This document shows positions 1 through 6,434 of a stretch of DNA of 22,323 nucleotides, in pieces. The notes under the pieces are model-generated. The model was given only the letters and a program-made list of their open reading frames with translations, was not told the DNA's origin and ran no database searches. The stretch is from NCBI GenBank assembly GCA_050486225.1, contig JBJHCV010000017.1, positions 1 through 22,323 of the forward strand, given 5' to 3'. The first letter of the stretch is position 1, and each line of letters opens with the position of its first letter. Both the position numbers and the translations under genes were made by a program. The stretch is from JBBDIX01 sp050486225 (GTDB lineage: Bacteria; Actinomycetota; Nitriliruptoria; Nitriliruptorales; Nitriliruptoraceae).

Positions 1-656
1 GGGCTCTGGAGGGGGACGAGGCTGCGGAGGGGCAGGTTCTGGAGTTGATGGGGGCGGTGGACGAGTACTTCGAGGAGCCGGAGAGGGATCTGGATCGTCC
101 GTTCCTGATGCCGATCGAGGACGTGTTCTCGATCACGGGTCGTGGGACGGTGGTGACGGGTCGTATCGAGGGTGGCCGGGTGTCGGTTGGTGACACGGTG
201 GAGATCGTTGGTCTTGCGGACACGTCGTCGACGACGGTGACGGGTGTGGAGATGTTCCGCAAGCTGTTGGACTCGGGTGAGGCGGGCGACAACGTGGGGG
301 TGTTGTTGCGGGGGACGAAGAAGGAGGAGGTGGAGCGGGGTCAGGTGTTGGCGGCTCCGGGTTCGATCACTCCGCACACGAGGTTCGAGGCGCAGGTGTA
401 CGTGTTGTCGAAGGAGGAGGGTGGTCGTCACACGCCGTTCTTCGACAACTACCGGCCGCAGTTCTACTTCCGTACGACGGATGTGACGGGTGCGGTGGAT
501 CTGCCGGATGGGGTGGAGATGGTGATGCCGGGGGACAACACCGAGATGACGGTGGAGCTGATTCAGCCGATCGCGATGGATGAGGGGTTGAAGTTCGCGA
601 TTCGTGAGGGCGGTCGCACCGTGGGTGCGGGCCGTGTCACCAAGATCCTCGCATAG
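1..656 (+). CDS. tuf: Elongation factor Tu, 3' part (5' truncated by window edge)
   Basis: EF-Tu is the GTPase that delivers aminoacyl-tRNA to the ribosome. Reading from base 3, the frame gives the end of the G domain (ALEGDEAAEG, then LMGAVDEYFEEP), followed by domain 2 (DRPFLMPIEDVFSITGRGTV, VVTGRIEGG) and domain 3 (TPHTRFEAQVYVLSKEEGGR, FYFRTTDVTG), ending in a TAG stop. The GTP-binding motifs lie upstream of the window. Codon use is unusual: I count 20 of 24 Val codons as GTG and 15 of 19 Thr codons as ACG, with a return to C-ending codons only in about the last 15 codons. rpsJ starts 9 nt downstream, so there is no room for a separate promoter between them. Identity is certain; only the 5' part is missing. 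Confidence 0.98.
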   Translation, partial: ALEGDEAAEGQVLELMGAVDEYFEEPERDLDRPFLMPIEDVFSITGRGTVVTGRIEGGRVSVGDTVEIVGLADTSSTTVTGVEMFRKLLDSGEAGDNVGVLLRGTKKEEVERGQVLAAPGSITPHTRFEAQVYVLSKEEGGRHTPFFDNYRPQFYFRTTDVTGAVDLPDGVEMVMPGDNTEMTVELIQPIAMDEGLKFAIREGGRTVGAGRVTKILA

Positions 657-665
657 GACATCGTG

Positions 666-977
666 ATGGTTACCGACCAGAAGATCAGGATCCGCCTCAA
701 GGCGTACGACCACGAGGTCCTCGACCGTTCCGCGAAGGAGATCGTGGACACGGTGGAGGCCACGGGCGCGCACGTCACCGGCCCGGTCCCGTTGCCGACC
801 GAACGCAACGTGTGGTGTGTCATCCGTTCCCCGCACAAGTACAAGGACTCGCGGGAGCACTTCGAGATGCGCACCCACAAGCGGCTGATCGACATCCACC
901 AGCCCACGCAGAAGACCATCGACAAGCTGATGGGACTCTCGCTGCCGGCCGGCGTGGACATCGAGATCAAGCTCTGA
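666..977 (+). CDS. rpsJ: 30S ribosomal protein S10
   Basis: S10 is a 30S head protein that also works as NusE in transcription antitermination. The 103-residue product has the family features KIRIRLKAYDHEVLD near the N-terminus, GPVPLPTE, and the tail THKRLIDIHQPTQKTIDKLM. Length is normal. A GTG at 663 sits directly before the ATG at 666. I prefer the ATG because AGGA at 656-659, overlapping the tuf stop, is 6 nt from it but only 3 nt from the GTG. It is the first gene of the S10 operon yet follows tuf by 9 nt, so it is probably transcribed with the str operon. It is separated from rplC by a gap holding two strong hairpins. Confidence 0.96.
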   Translation: MVTDQKIRIRLKAYDHEVLDRSAKEIVDTVEATGAHVTGPVPLPTERNVWCVIRSPHKYKDSREHFEMRTHKRLIDIHQPTQKTIDKLMGLSLPAGVDIEIKL

Positions 978-998
978 CGCACACAACCACAGCGCCGC

Positions 999-1034
999 GC
1001 CACGACACCGTCGTGGCCCCGTGAGACACACGGG
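999..1034 (+). other. Two back-to-back hairpins in the rpsJ-rplC gap
   Basis: The first inverted repeat is a perfect 8-bp stem (GCCACGAC at 999-1006, GTCGTGGC at 1010-1017, 3-nt loop). The second begins at the next base: a perfect 6-bp stem (CCCGTG at 1018-1023, CACGGG at 1029-1034, 5-nt loop). There is no T-tract, so this is not a classical intrinsic terminator. It lies 35 nt before the rplC start, in the region where S10-operon leaders carry ribosomal-protein control elements in some bacteria. A role in attenuation, RNA processing or feedback control is inference. Confidence 0.6.
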
Positions 1035-1068
1035 CCACCGGCACGAGACGTACGTAGGAGACCCTCCG

Positions 1069-1725
1069 ATGGCTTCCAAGGGCATCCTCGGGACCAAACT
1101 CGGGATGACGCAGGTGTTCGACGAGAACCACCTCGTCGTGCCCGTGACCGTGGTCAGGGCCGAGCCCAACACGGTCACGCAGGTCAAGACCGAAGAGACC
1201 GACGGCTACGTCGCCGTCCAGCTCGCCCATGGCGACGCGAAGCACGTGAACCGCCCGATGCGGGGCCACCTCGCCAAGGCGGGGATCGAACGTGCCCGTG
1301 TGCTGGCCGAACTGCGCCTGGCCCCGGGCGACGAACTGCCGGAACTGGGTTCGACGGTCACCGTCGAGGCCTTCGCGGCGGGTGACGTGGTCGATGTGAC
1401 GGGCACCAGCCGGGGCAAGGGCTTCGCCGGTGTGATGAAGCGTCACAACTTCGCAGGCATGGGCGACGGTCACGGGGTCAAGAAGAAGAACCGCCATCCC
1501 GGTGCCGTCGGGGCCTGCGCGACTCCGGGCCGCACGTTCCGCGGCCAGCGGATGGCCGGACGCATGGGTGGCAACCGCGTCACCGTCCAGAACCTCGAGA
1601 TCGTCGACGTCGACACCGAGCACCAGCTGCTGCTCGTCCGTGGGGCCCTGCCCGGCCCGGACGGTCAGGTCGTCCTGGTGCGTTCCGCGGTGAAGGCCGG
1701 GGCGTCCAAGGGTGGTGAGGCCTGA
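1069..1725 (+). CDS. rplC: 50S ribosomal protein L3
   Basis: L3 is an early-assembly 23S rRNA-binding protein close to the peptidyl transferase centre. The 218-residue product opens with MASKGILGTKLGMTQVFDE and contains the family signature TGTSRGKGFAGVMKRHNF and the conserved HPGAVGACATPGRTFRGQRM stretch. The frame is open back to a GTG at 1021. I chose the ATG at 1069 because TAGGAG at 1055-1060 precedes it with 8-nt spacing and the protein then starts where L3 normally starts. Its TGA stop shares a base with the rplD ATG (TGATG), so the two are probably translationally coupled. Length is typical. Confidence 0.97.
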   Translation: MASKGILGTKLGMTQVFDENHLVVPVTVVRAEPNTVTQVKTEETDGYVAVQLAHGDAKHVNRPMRGHLAKAGIERARVLAELRLAPGDELPELGSTVTVEAFAAGDVVDVTGTSRGKGFAGVMKRHNFAGMGDGHGVKKKNRHPGAVGACATPGRTFRGQRMAGRMGGNRVTVQNLEIVDVDTEHQLLLVRGALPGPDGQVVLVRSAVKAGASKGGEA

Positions 1726-2570
1726 TGGCGACCAACGAGAACACCAACGAGTCGGCGGAGCAGCCTGCCGCGAAGAAGTCGACCGCGAAGAAGGCGGCGG
1801 TCAAGAAGTCGACCGCGAAGAAGGCAGCGGTGAAGAAGTCGACCGCGAAGAAGGCGGCGTCGACCTCAGGGTCCGCAGCGGACGCGGGCGCGGAGAAGTC
1901 GCCCGCCGCTGACGTCGCGCCCCTGGACGTCGACGTGCTCGGTCGCGACGGCAGTCGCGTCGGCTCCGTGGAGCTGCCTCCCGAGTGGTTCGACGGCAAG
2001 GTCAACATCCCTGTCATGCACCAGGTCGTGACGGCGCAGCTGGCTGCGGCACGTCAGGGCACCCACAAGACGAAGACGCGCGGCGAGGTCGCAGGCGGGG
2101 GACGCAAGCCCTGGCGTCAGAAGGGCACGGGGCGTGCGCGCCACGGATCGATCCGCTCGCCGCAGTGGGTCGGTGGTGGGGTCGCCCACGGCCGGGTCCC
2201 CAAGGACTGGTCGGTGCGGGTGAACAAGAAGGTCAAGCGCGCAGCCCTGCGCTCTGCGCTGACCGACCGTCGCCAGTCGGGGGTCGTCCGGGTCGTTCGC
2301 GACCTGGCCTTCGACGCCCCACGCACCCGGGACGCCGCGGCGATGCTCGAGGCGGTCAACGCGTCCGGCAAGGCGCTGGTGGTCGTCGCGGACCGCCACG
2401 AGGCCACCGTGCTCTCGATGCGCAACCTGCCCAACGCCCACCTGCTGGTCGTCGACCAGCTCAACACCCACGACGTGCTCAACAGTGAAGTGGTGGTCTT
2501 CGAGGAGGCCGCGCTCGCACTGATCGGCACCGGTCGGCGGGCGAGCACCGTCGAGGAGGTCGGAGCATGA
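1725..2570 (+). CDS. rplD: 50S ribosomal protein L4 with repetitive basic N-terminal extension
   Basis: L4 binds 23S rRNA and lines the peptide exit tunnel. In E. coli it also represses the S10 operon. The L4 core starts near residue 66 (PLDVDVLGRDG) and has the conserved loop TKTRGEVAGGGRKPWRQKGT, the RARHGSIRSPQWVGGG segment, and the C-terminal Rossmann-like half. At 281 residues it is much longer than the usual 200-220. The excess is N-terminal: residues 17-46 are three copies of KKSTAKKAA followed by V, V or S, then an Ala/Ser/Asp linker to about residue 65. The extension is in frame with the only start that fits the rplC/rplD overlap, so it is probably translated. It resembles lysine-rich histone-H1-like tails. 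It ends in an ATGA overlap with rplW. Confidence 0.96.
   Translation: MATNENTNESAEQPAAKKSTAKKAAVKKSTAKKAAVKKSTAKKAASTSGSAADAGAEKSPAADVAPLDVDVLGRDGSRVGSVELPPEWFDGKVNIPVMHQVVTAQLAAARQGTHKTKTRGEVAGGGRKPWRQKGTGRARHGSIRSPQWVGGGVAHGRVPKDWSVRVNKKVKRAALRSALTDRRQSGVVRVVRDLAFDAPRTRDAAAMLEAVNASGKALVVVADRHEATVLSMRNLPNAHLLVVDQLNTHDVLNSEVVVFEEAALALIGTGRRASTVEEVGA
1773..1862 (+). repeat. Three 30-bp direct repeats inside rplD
   Basis: Three consecutive 30-bp units (1773-1802, 1803-1832, 1833-1862) encode residues 17-46 of L4. Each starts AAGAAGTCGACCGCGAAGAA, and the units differ only at the eighth codon and in the last codon. Such near identity at the DNA level means the copies are recent or homogenised, and copy number may vary by slippage between strains. 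Confidence 0.9.
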
Positions 2571-2857
2571 AGGACCCACGTGACGTGATCCTGCGCCCGG
2601 TCATCTCCGAGAAGACCTATGGCCTGATCGACGAGAACAAGTACACGTTCATCGTCGATCGCCGGTCGAACAAGACGGAGATCCGTCAGGCCGTCGAGGC
2701 GATCTTCGACGTGAAGGTGACCAGCGTCAACACGATGAACCGCATGGGCAAGCGCAAGCGCCGCGGCATCGTCGTCGGCAAGCGTCCGGACCTCAAGCGA
2801 GCAATCGTGACCGTCGCCGACGGCGACGAGATCGAACTGTTCGGCACGGGCCTGTAG
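2567..2857 (+). CDS. rplW: 50S ribosomal protein L23
   Basis: L23 sits at the exit of the peptide tunnel and is the docking site for trigger factor and SRP. The 96-residue product has the family layout: an N-terminal DPRDVILRPVISEKTYGLID segment, the helix SNKTEIRQAVEAIFDVKV, a basic extended loop GKRKRRGIVVGKRPDLKRA, and a C-terminal strand ending DEIELF. It overlaps rplD by 4 nt (ATGA), so its ribosomes probably re-initiate after L4 translation. Length and sequence are ordinary. The gap to rplB is only 20 nt. Confidence 0.97.
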   Translation: MKDPRDVILRPVISEKTYGLIDENKYTFIVDRRSNKTEIRQAVEAIFDVKVTSVNTMNRMGKRKRRGIVVGKRPDLKRAIVTVADGDEIELFGTGL

Positions 2858-2877
2858 GTCCTCGAAAGGCAACTGTC

Positions 2878-3711
2878 ATGGCCATCCGAAAGTACAAGCC
2901 GACCACGCCGGCCCGGCGTGGCGCGTCGGTCAGTGACTTCGCGACGGTGACTCGGTCCCGTCCGGAGAAGTCGCTGGTCCGCGCGCTGCCGCGCACGGCC
3001 GGGCGCAACGTCCACGGTCGCATCACCAGCCGTCACCGCGGCGGCGGCCACAAGCGTCGTTTCCGCGTCATCGACTTCCGTCGCAACAAGGACGGTGTGC
3101 CCGCCACGGTCGCGGCGGTCGAGTACGACCCGAACCGTTCGGCGCGCATTGCCCTGCTGCACTACCACGACGGTGAGAAGCGCTACATCCTCGCGCCGAA
3201 GAACCTGCGTGTGGGCCAGGTGGTGGAGTCGGGCCCCGACTCCGACATCCGCATCGGCAATGCCCTTCCGCTGCGAAACATCCCCGTCGGTACGACGATC
3301 CACGCCGTGGAGCTGCGGCCCGGTGGTGGCGCGCGGTTCGGGCGGTCGGCCGGCACCTCGATCCAACTGCTCGCCAAGGAGGGCGCCCGGGCCGCGCTGC
3401 GACTGCCCTCGGGCGAGATCCGGCTGGTGGACGCGCGCTGCCGCGCGACCATCGGATCGGTCGGCAACGAGGAGCACGAACTCATCAACCTCGGCAAGGC
3501 GGGACGGTCTCGCTGGAAGGGTGTGCGCCCACAGACCCGCGGTGTCGCCATGAACCCGGTCGACCACCCGCTCGGTGGTGGTGAGGGCAAGTCCTCTGGT
3601 GGTCGTCATCCCGTCGACCCGTGGGGCAACCCCGAACGCCGCACGCGCAAGCGCAGGCACCCGTCCGACAAGTACATCATCCGCCGTCGCGGCAAGAACC
3701 GGAGGCGCTGA
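2878..3711 (+). CDS. rplB: 50S ribosomal protein L2
   Basis: L2 is a highly conserved 23S rRNA-binding protein needed for subunit association and peptidyl transferase activity. The 277-residue product starts MAIRKYKPTTPARRGASVSD, has the N-terminal OB-fold region (HGRITSRHRGGGHKRRFRVI), the central SH3-like region, and the C-terminal signature RGVAMNPVDHPLGGGEGKSS, whose histidine is important for peptidyl transfer in other species. GAAAGG a few bases upstream of the ATG is the likely Shine-Dalgarno site. The C-terminus is rich in Arg and Lys. GGAGG within its last codons serves rpsS. Confidence 0.98.
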   Translation: MAIRKYKPTTPARRGASVSDFATVTRSRPEKSLVRALPRTAGRNVHGRITSRHRGGGHKRRFRVIDFRRNKDGVPATVAAVEYDPNRSARIALLHYHDGEKRYILAPKNLRVGQVVESGPDSDIRIGNALPLRNIPVGTTIHAVELRPGGGARFGRSAGTSIQLLAKEGARAALRLPSGEIRLVDARCRATIGSVGNEEHELINLGKAGRSRWKGVRPQTRGVAMNPVDHPLGGGEGKSSGGRHPVDPWGNPERRTRKRRHPSDKYIIRRRGKNRRR

Positions 3712-3714
3712 CCC

Positions 3715-3999
3715 ATGCCCCGCTCACTCAAGAAGGGCCCGTTCGTCGACGACCACCTCATGAAGAAGGTCGAGGCGCAGAACGAGAAGGGCGAGAAGAA
3801 GGTCATCAAGACCTGGTCTCGTCGTTCGACGATCTTCCCGGAGATGGTCGGTCACACGATCGCCGTGCACGACGGCCGCAAGCACGTGCCGGTGTTCGTG
3901 TCCGAGTCGATGGTCGGTCACAAGCTGGGCGAGTTCGCTCCGACCCGGGCCGTCAAGTGGTCCGGCGCCGGCGAGAAGCAGGGCCAGCGTCGCCGTTGA
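3715..3999 (+). CDS. rpsS: 30S ribosomal protein S19
   Basis: S19 binds 16S rRNA in the 30S head with S13, near the A-site finger. The 94-residue protein begins MPRSLKKGPFVDDHLMKKV and contains the family signature RRSTIFPEMVGHTIAVHDGR followed by KHVPVFVSESMVGHKLGEFA. It starts 3 nt after the rplB stop, using GGAGG at 3701-3705 inside rplB. Length is typical. A run of seven cytosines (4004-4010) lies just past its stop and could be a sequencing-error hotspot, but it is outside the coding region. Confidence 0.97.
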   Translation: MPRSLKKGPFVDDHLMKKVEAQNEKGEKKVIKTWSRRSTIFPEMVGHTIAVHDGRKHVPVFVSESMVGHKLGEFAPTRAVKWSGAGEKQGQRRR

Positions 4000-4024
4000 G
4001 TTTCCCCCCCGAAGTTTCGAGACG

Positions 4025-4049
4025 TCGGCCCACCGAACGGGTCGAGGAG
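4025..4049 (+). promoter_or_regulatory. Hairpin abutting the rplV ribosome binding site
   Basis: An inverted repeat (TCGGCCC at 4025-4031, GGGTCGA at 4039-4045, one G-U pair, 7-nt loop) ends inside the GAGGAG Shine-Dalgarno element at 4044-4049 that precedes the ATG at 4058. When folded, it would pair the first two bases of the ribosome binding site. That it controls rplV translation is inference; 7 bp with a wobble is moderate support. Confidence 0.4.
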
Positions 4050-4057
4050 TGAAGACG

Positions 4058-4405
4058 ATGCAGACCAGGGTCAAGGCGACCGCGAAGTACGTGCGGATCA
4101 GCCCGACGAAGGTGCGGCAGGTCACGCGCCTGATCGTCGGGCAGCCCATCGACGAGGCGCGTCGGATCCTCCAGTTCGCCGACAAGCGAGCTGCGGGACC
4201 GATCCTCAAGGTGCTGAACTCCGCCGCCGCGAACGCGGAGAACAACGACGGCCTGGACCCCGACGAGCTGATCGTCGCCAACGCGTTCGCCGACGAGGGA
4301 CCCACCCTGCGTCGCTACCAGCCACGTGCGCTCGGGCGTGCGTACCGCATCCGCAAGCGGACGAGCCACATCACCGTCGTGGTCTCGCCCGCGGAGGAGA
4401 ACTGA
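4058..4405 (+). CDS. rplV: 50S ribosomal protein L22
   Basis: L22 contacts all 23S rRNA domains and its beta-hairpin lines the exit tunnel, where macrolide-resistance changes occur. The 115-residue product has the conserved N-terminus VKATAKYVRISPTKVRQV, the segment AAGPILKVLNSAAANAENN, and the tunnel hairpin and C-terminal motif YQPRALGRAYRIRKRTSHI. A GTG at 4049 would add three residues but lies inside GAGGAG (4044-4049), so the ATG at 4058 with 8-nt spacing is chosen. Some actinobacterial L22 proteins have long Ala/Lys-rich C-terminal tails; this one does not. Confidence 0.96.
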   Translation: MQTRVKATAKYVRISPTKVRQVTRLIVGQPIDEARRILQFADKRAAGPILKVLNSAAANAENNDGLDPDELIVANAFADEGPTLRRYQPRALGRAYRIRKRTSHITVVVSPAEEN

Positions 4406-4406
4406 C

Positions 4407-5444
4407 ATGGGTCAGAAGGTCAATCCGTACGGTTTCCGCCTCGGTGTCACCACCGACTGGACCTCTAAGTGGATCGCCGACCGCAAGTCGTACGCGGCGT
4501 ACCTGCACGAGGACGACCGCGTCCGGCGCCACATCCGCGAGCGTGTCCGTCACGCCGGTGTGAGTCGGATCGACATCACGCGGACGCGTGACAACGTCGA
4601 GGTGAGCGTCCAGGCGTCGCGGCCGGGGATCGTGATCGGCCGTCGCGGCGCCGAGGCCGACGCCATCCGGGCCGACCTGGAGAAGCTGACCTCGAAGAAG
4701 GTCAAGCTCAACATCATCGAGATCAAGAACCCTGAACTCGACGCCCAGGTCATCGCGTACAACGTCGCCGAGCAGCTGCGTGGACGGGTCTCGTTCCGTC
4801 GCGCCATGCGCCGTGCCGTGCAGTCCGCGATGAAGGCCGGGGCCAAGGGCATCCGCATCCAGGTCGGTGGCCGGCTCGGTGGCGCGGAGATGAGCCGTTC
4901 CGAGTGGTACCGCGAGGGCCGGGTTCCGCTGCACACGCTTCGCGCCAAGGTGGACTACGGCTTCGACGAGGCCCGTACGACCTACGGCCGCATCGGTGTC
5001 AAGGTCTGGGTCTACACCGGTGACCAGATCGGCAGTGGCGAGGAGGCCGAGGCGCAGCGGGCCATGGACCGGGCCAAGGCCCTGGCCGAGGGCCGCACCG
5101 TCGACGACAGGCCGCGCCGCAAGTCGGCACGCAAGGCTGCCAGCGTCGCCAAGAAGGTGACCGGCGTCGGCACGCGCAAGCAGGCCGTGGCCACCTCCGA
5201 GCCGACGGAGGCCGCTCCGACGGTCGCTGAAGCTCCGGTGGCCGACGAGGCCCCCGTGGTCGACGTGCCGGCGACCGACGCCGCGGCACCCGAGGCTGCG
5301 GCACCCGCGGCCGTCGAGTCCGCGGAGGTCGACGCCACCGCGACCGTCGCCGACGAGCCGAAGCAGGACGCCGTGCCCGATGCGTCAGCTGACGCCCCGG
5401 CACCCGACGCCGCACCCGACGAAGAGAAGGCAGGTGACGCCTGA
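4407..5444 (+). CDS. rpsC: 30S ribosomal protein S3 with long C-terminal extension
   Basis: S3 lies at the mRNA entry channel and contributes to helicase activity of the ribosome. The start MGQKVNPYGFRLGVTTDWTS is canonical. Residues 61-108 form the type-II KH domain with the GxxG loop IGRRGAEADAI (77-87). Residues 110-210 are the C-terminal domain (RVSFRRAMRRAVQSAMKAGA, YGRIGVKVWVYTGD). The protein has 345 residues against about 210-280 in relatives. The excess follows residue 210: a basic linker (about 225-260), then an Ala/Pro/Asp/Glu/Val-rich acidic tail to the end, likely disordered. The ATG at 4407 lies 1 nt after the rplV stop, with GGAGGAGA upstream; the frame is open further 5' but inside rplV. 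The stop overlaps the rplP ATG. Confidence 0.96.
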   Translation: MGQKVNPYGFRLGVTTDWTSKWIADRKSYAAYLHEDDRVRRHIRERVRHAGVSRIDITRTRDNVEVSVQASRPGIVIGRRGAEADAIRADLEKLTSKKVKLNIIEIKNPELDAQVIAYNVAEQLRGRVSFRRAMRRAVQSAMKAGAKGIRIQVGGRLGGAEMSRSEWYREGRVPLHTLRAKVDYGFDEARTTYGRIGVKVWVYTGDQIGSGEEAEAQRAMDRAKALAEGRTVDDRPRRKSARKAASVAKKVTGVGTRKQAVATSEPTEAAPTVAEAPVADEAPVVDVPATDAAAPEAAAPAAVESAEVDATATVADEPKQDAVPDASADAPAPDAAPDEEKAGDA

Positions 5445-5866
5445 TGTTGGCACCGAAGCGGGTGCGCCACCGCAAACAGCATCGTCCTCGGCCCCTCAAG
5501 GGGTTGTCGAAGGGCCACACCCAGGTGTACGTGGGTGACTACGGCCTGATGGCGACGTCCCCCGGCTGGATCACGGCCCGCCAGATCGAGTCCGCACGTA
5601 TCGCCATCACCCGTGCGATCAAGCGTGGGGGCAAGGTCCGGATCACGATCTTCCCGGACCGGTCCATCACGAGGAAGCCGCTCGAGACGCGCATGGGTTC
5701 CGGCAAGGGTGCGCCAGACCACTGGGTCGCCCCGGTCAAGCCCGGCCGCGTCATGTTCGAGCTGTCGGGTGTGCCCGAGGAGCTCGCCCGTGAGGCGATG
5801 CGCAAGGCGTCCCACAAGCTGCCCGTGAAGACCCGATTCGTGCTGCGCGAGGAGGCGGGAGAATGA
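5444..5866 (+). CDS. rplP: 50S ribosomal protein L16
   Basis: L16 organises the aminoacyl-tRNA site of the 50S subunit. The 140-residue product has the expected MLAPKRVRHRKQHR start, the signature GDYGLMATSPGWITARQIES, the ITRAIKRGGKVRITIFPD segment, and GSGKGAPDHWVAPVKPGRVM. Its ATG overlaps the rpsC stop (TGATG) and its own stop lies within ATGATGA, shared with the rpmC start, so S3, L16 and L29 form a translationally coupled run. Length is typical and no residues look abnormal. Confidence 0.97.
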   Translation: MLAPKRVRHRKQHRPRPLKGLSKGHTQVYVGDYGLMATSPGWITARQIESARIAITRAIKRGGKVRITIFPDRSITRKPLETRMGSGKGAPDHWVAPVKPGRVMFELSGVPEELAREAMRKASHKLPVKTRFVLREEAGE

Positions 5867-6078
5867 TGACCGCGACCGAGCTGCGAGAACTCCCTGACGA
5901 CGAGCTGCGTCAGAAGTTCGCGGAAGGCAAGGAGGAGCTGTTCAACCTCCGCTTCCAGAACGTGACCGGACAGCTCGACGACCCGCGCAGGATCAAGCAG
6001 GTCAAGCGTGAGATCGCTCGCGTGCTCACCGTGATGCGTGAGCGCGAGATCGCCGCCGCGCGTGAACTCGAGGCATGA
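5863..6078 (+). CDS. rpmC: 50S ribosomal protein L29
   Basis: L29 is a small two-helix protein at the tunnel exit, next to L23. The 71-residue product MMTATELRELPDDELRQKFA followed by KEELFNLRFQNVTGQLDDPR and a basic C-terminal helix fits the family. Two tandem ATGs (5863 and 5866) are possible. GGAGG at 5851-5855 is 7 nt from the first and 10 nt from the second, so the first is slightly favoured. It overlaps rplP by 4 nt and rpsQ by 4 nt. Confidence 0.95.
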   Translation: MMTATELRELPDDELRQKFAEGKEELFNLRFQNVTGQLDDPRRIKQVKREIARVLTVMREREIAAARELEA

Positions 6079-6347
6079 CGATGACTGACACGACCACCCG
6101 CAACACCCGCAAGGAACGTCAGGGCATCGTGGTGTCCGACGTCCAGGACAAGACGATCGTCGTGCGGGTCGACCGCACCACGACGCATCCGCTGTACCGC
6201 AAGACACTGCGGGTCTCGAAGAAGTACCACGTCCACGACGAGTCCAACGAGGCCAACGTGGGCGACACCGTGCGCATCATCGAGACGCGCCCGATCTCGA
6301 AGCTGAAGCGCTGGCGCCTCGCCGAGATCGTGGAACGCGCCAGGTAG
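6075..6347 (+). CDS. rpsQ: 30S ribosomal protein S17
   Basis: S17 is an OB-fold 16S rRNA-binding protein of the 30S body. The 90-residue product has the family features KERQGIVVSDVQDKTIVVRV, HPLYRKTLRVSKKYHVHDE and the signature GDTVRIIETRPISKLKRWRL. ATGs at 6075 and 6081 are both possible; the first makes an ATGA overlap with rpmC. This is the last gene of the S10 operon. The 87-nt gap to rplN is among the longest within the ribosomal cluster. Confidence 0.96.
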   Translation: MTMTDTTTRNTRKERQGIVVSDVQDKTIVVRVDRTTTHPLYRKTLRVSKKYHVHDESNEANVGDTVRIIETRPISKLKRWRLAEIVERAR

Positions 6348-6355
6348 CCGCGCAT

Positions 6356-6383
6356 CGGTGGCCCGACCCCGTCGACGCCACCG
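6356..6383 (+). other. Hairpin in the rpsQ-rplN gap (S10/spc boundary)
   Basis: A perfect 7-bp inverted repeat (CGGTGGC at 6356-6362 and GCCACCG at 6377-6383) encloses a 14-nt loop. It lies at the junction between the S10 and spc gene sets. There is no T-tract downstream and I see no convincing -10/-35 pair in the remaining 50 nt, so both a terminator and a promoter role are unproven. Confidence 0.4.
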
Positions 6384-6434
6384 CTGACCAACCGACACCA
6401 CGCCTTCTGGGCGAGCAACGCAAGAGAGACGACG

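Noticed and set aside
4004..4010. Run of seven cytosines as a possible frameshift site in rpsS
   Set aside because: It lies after the rpsS stop codon; the protein is full length and canonical, so nothing needs a frameshift.
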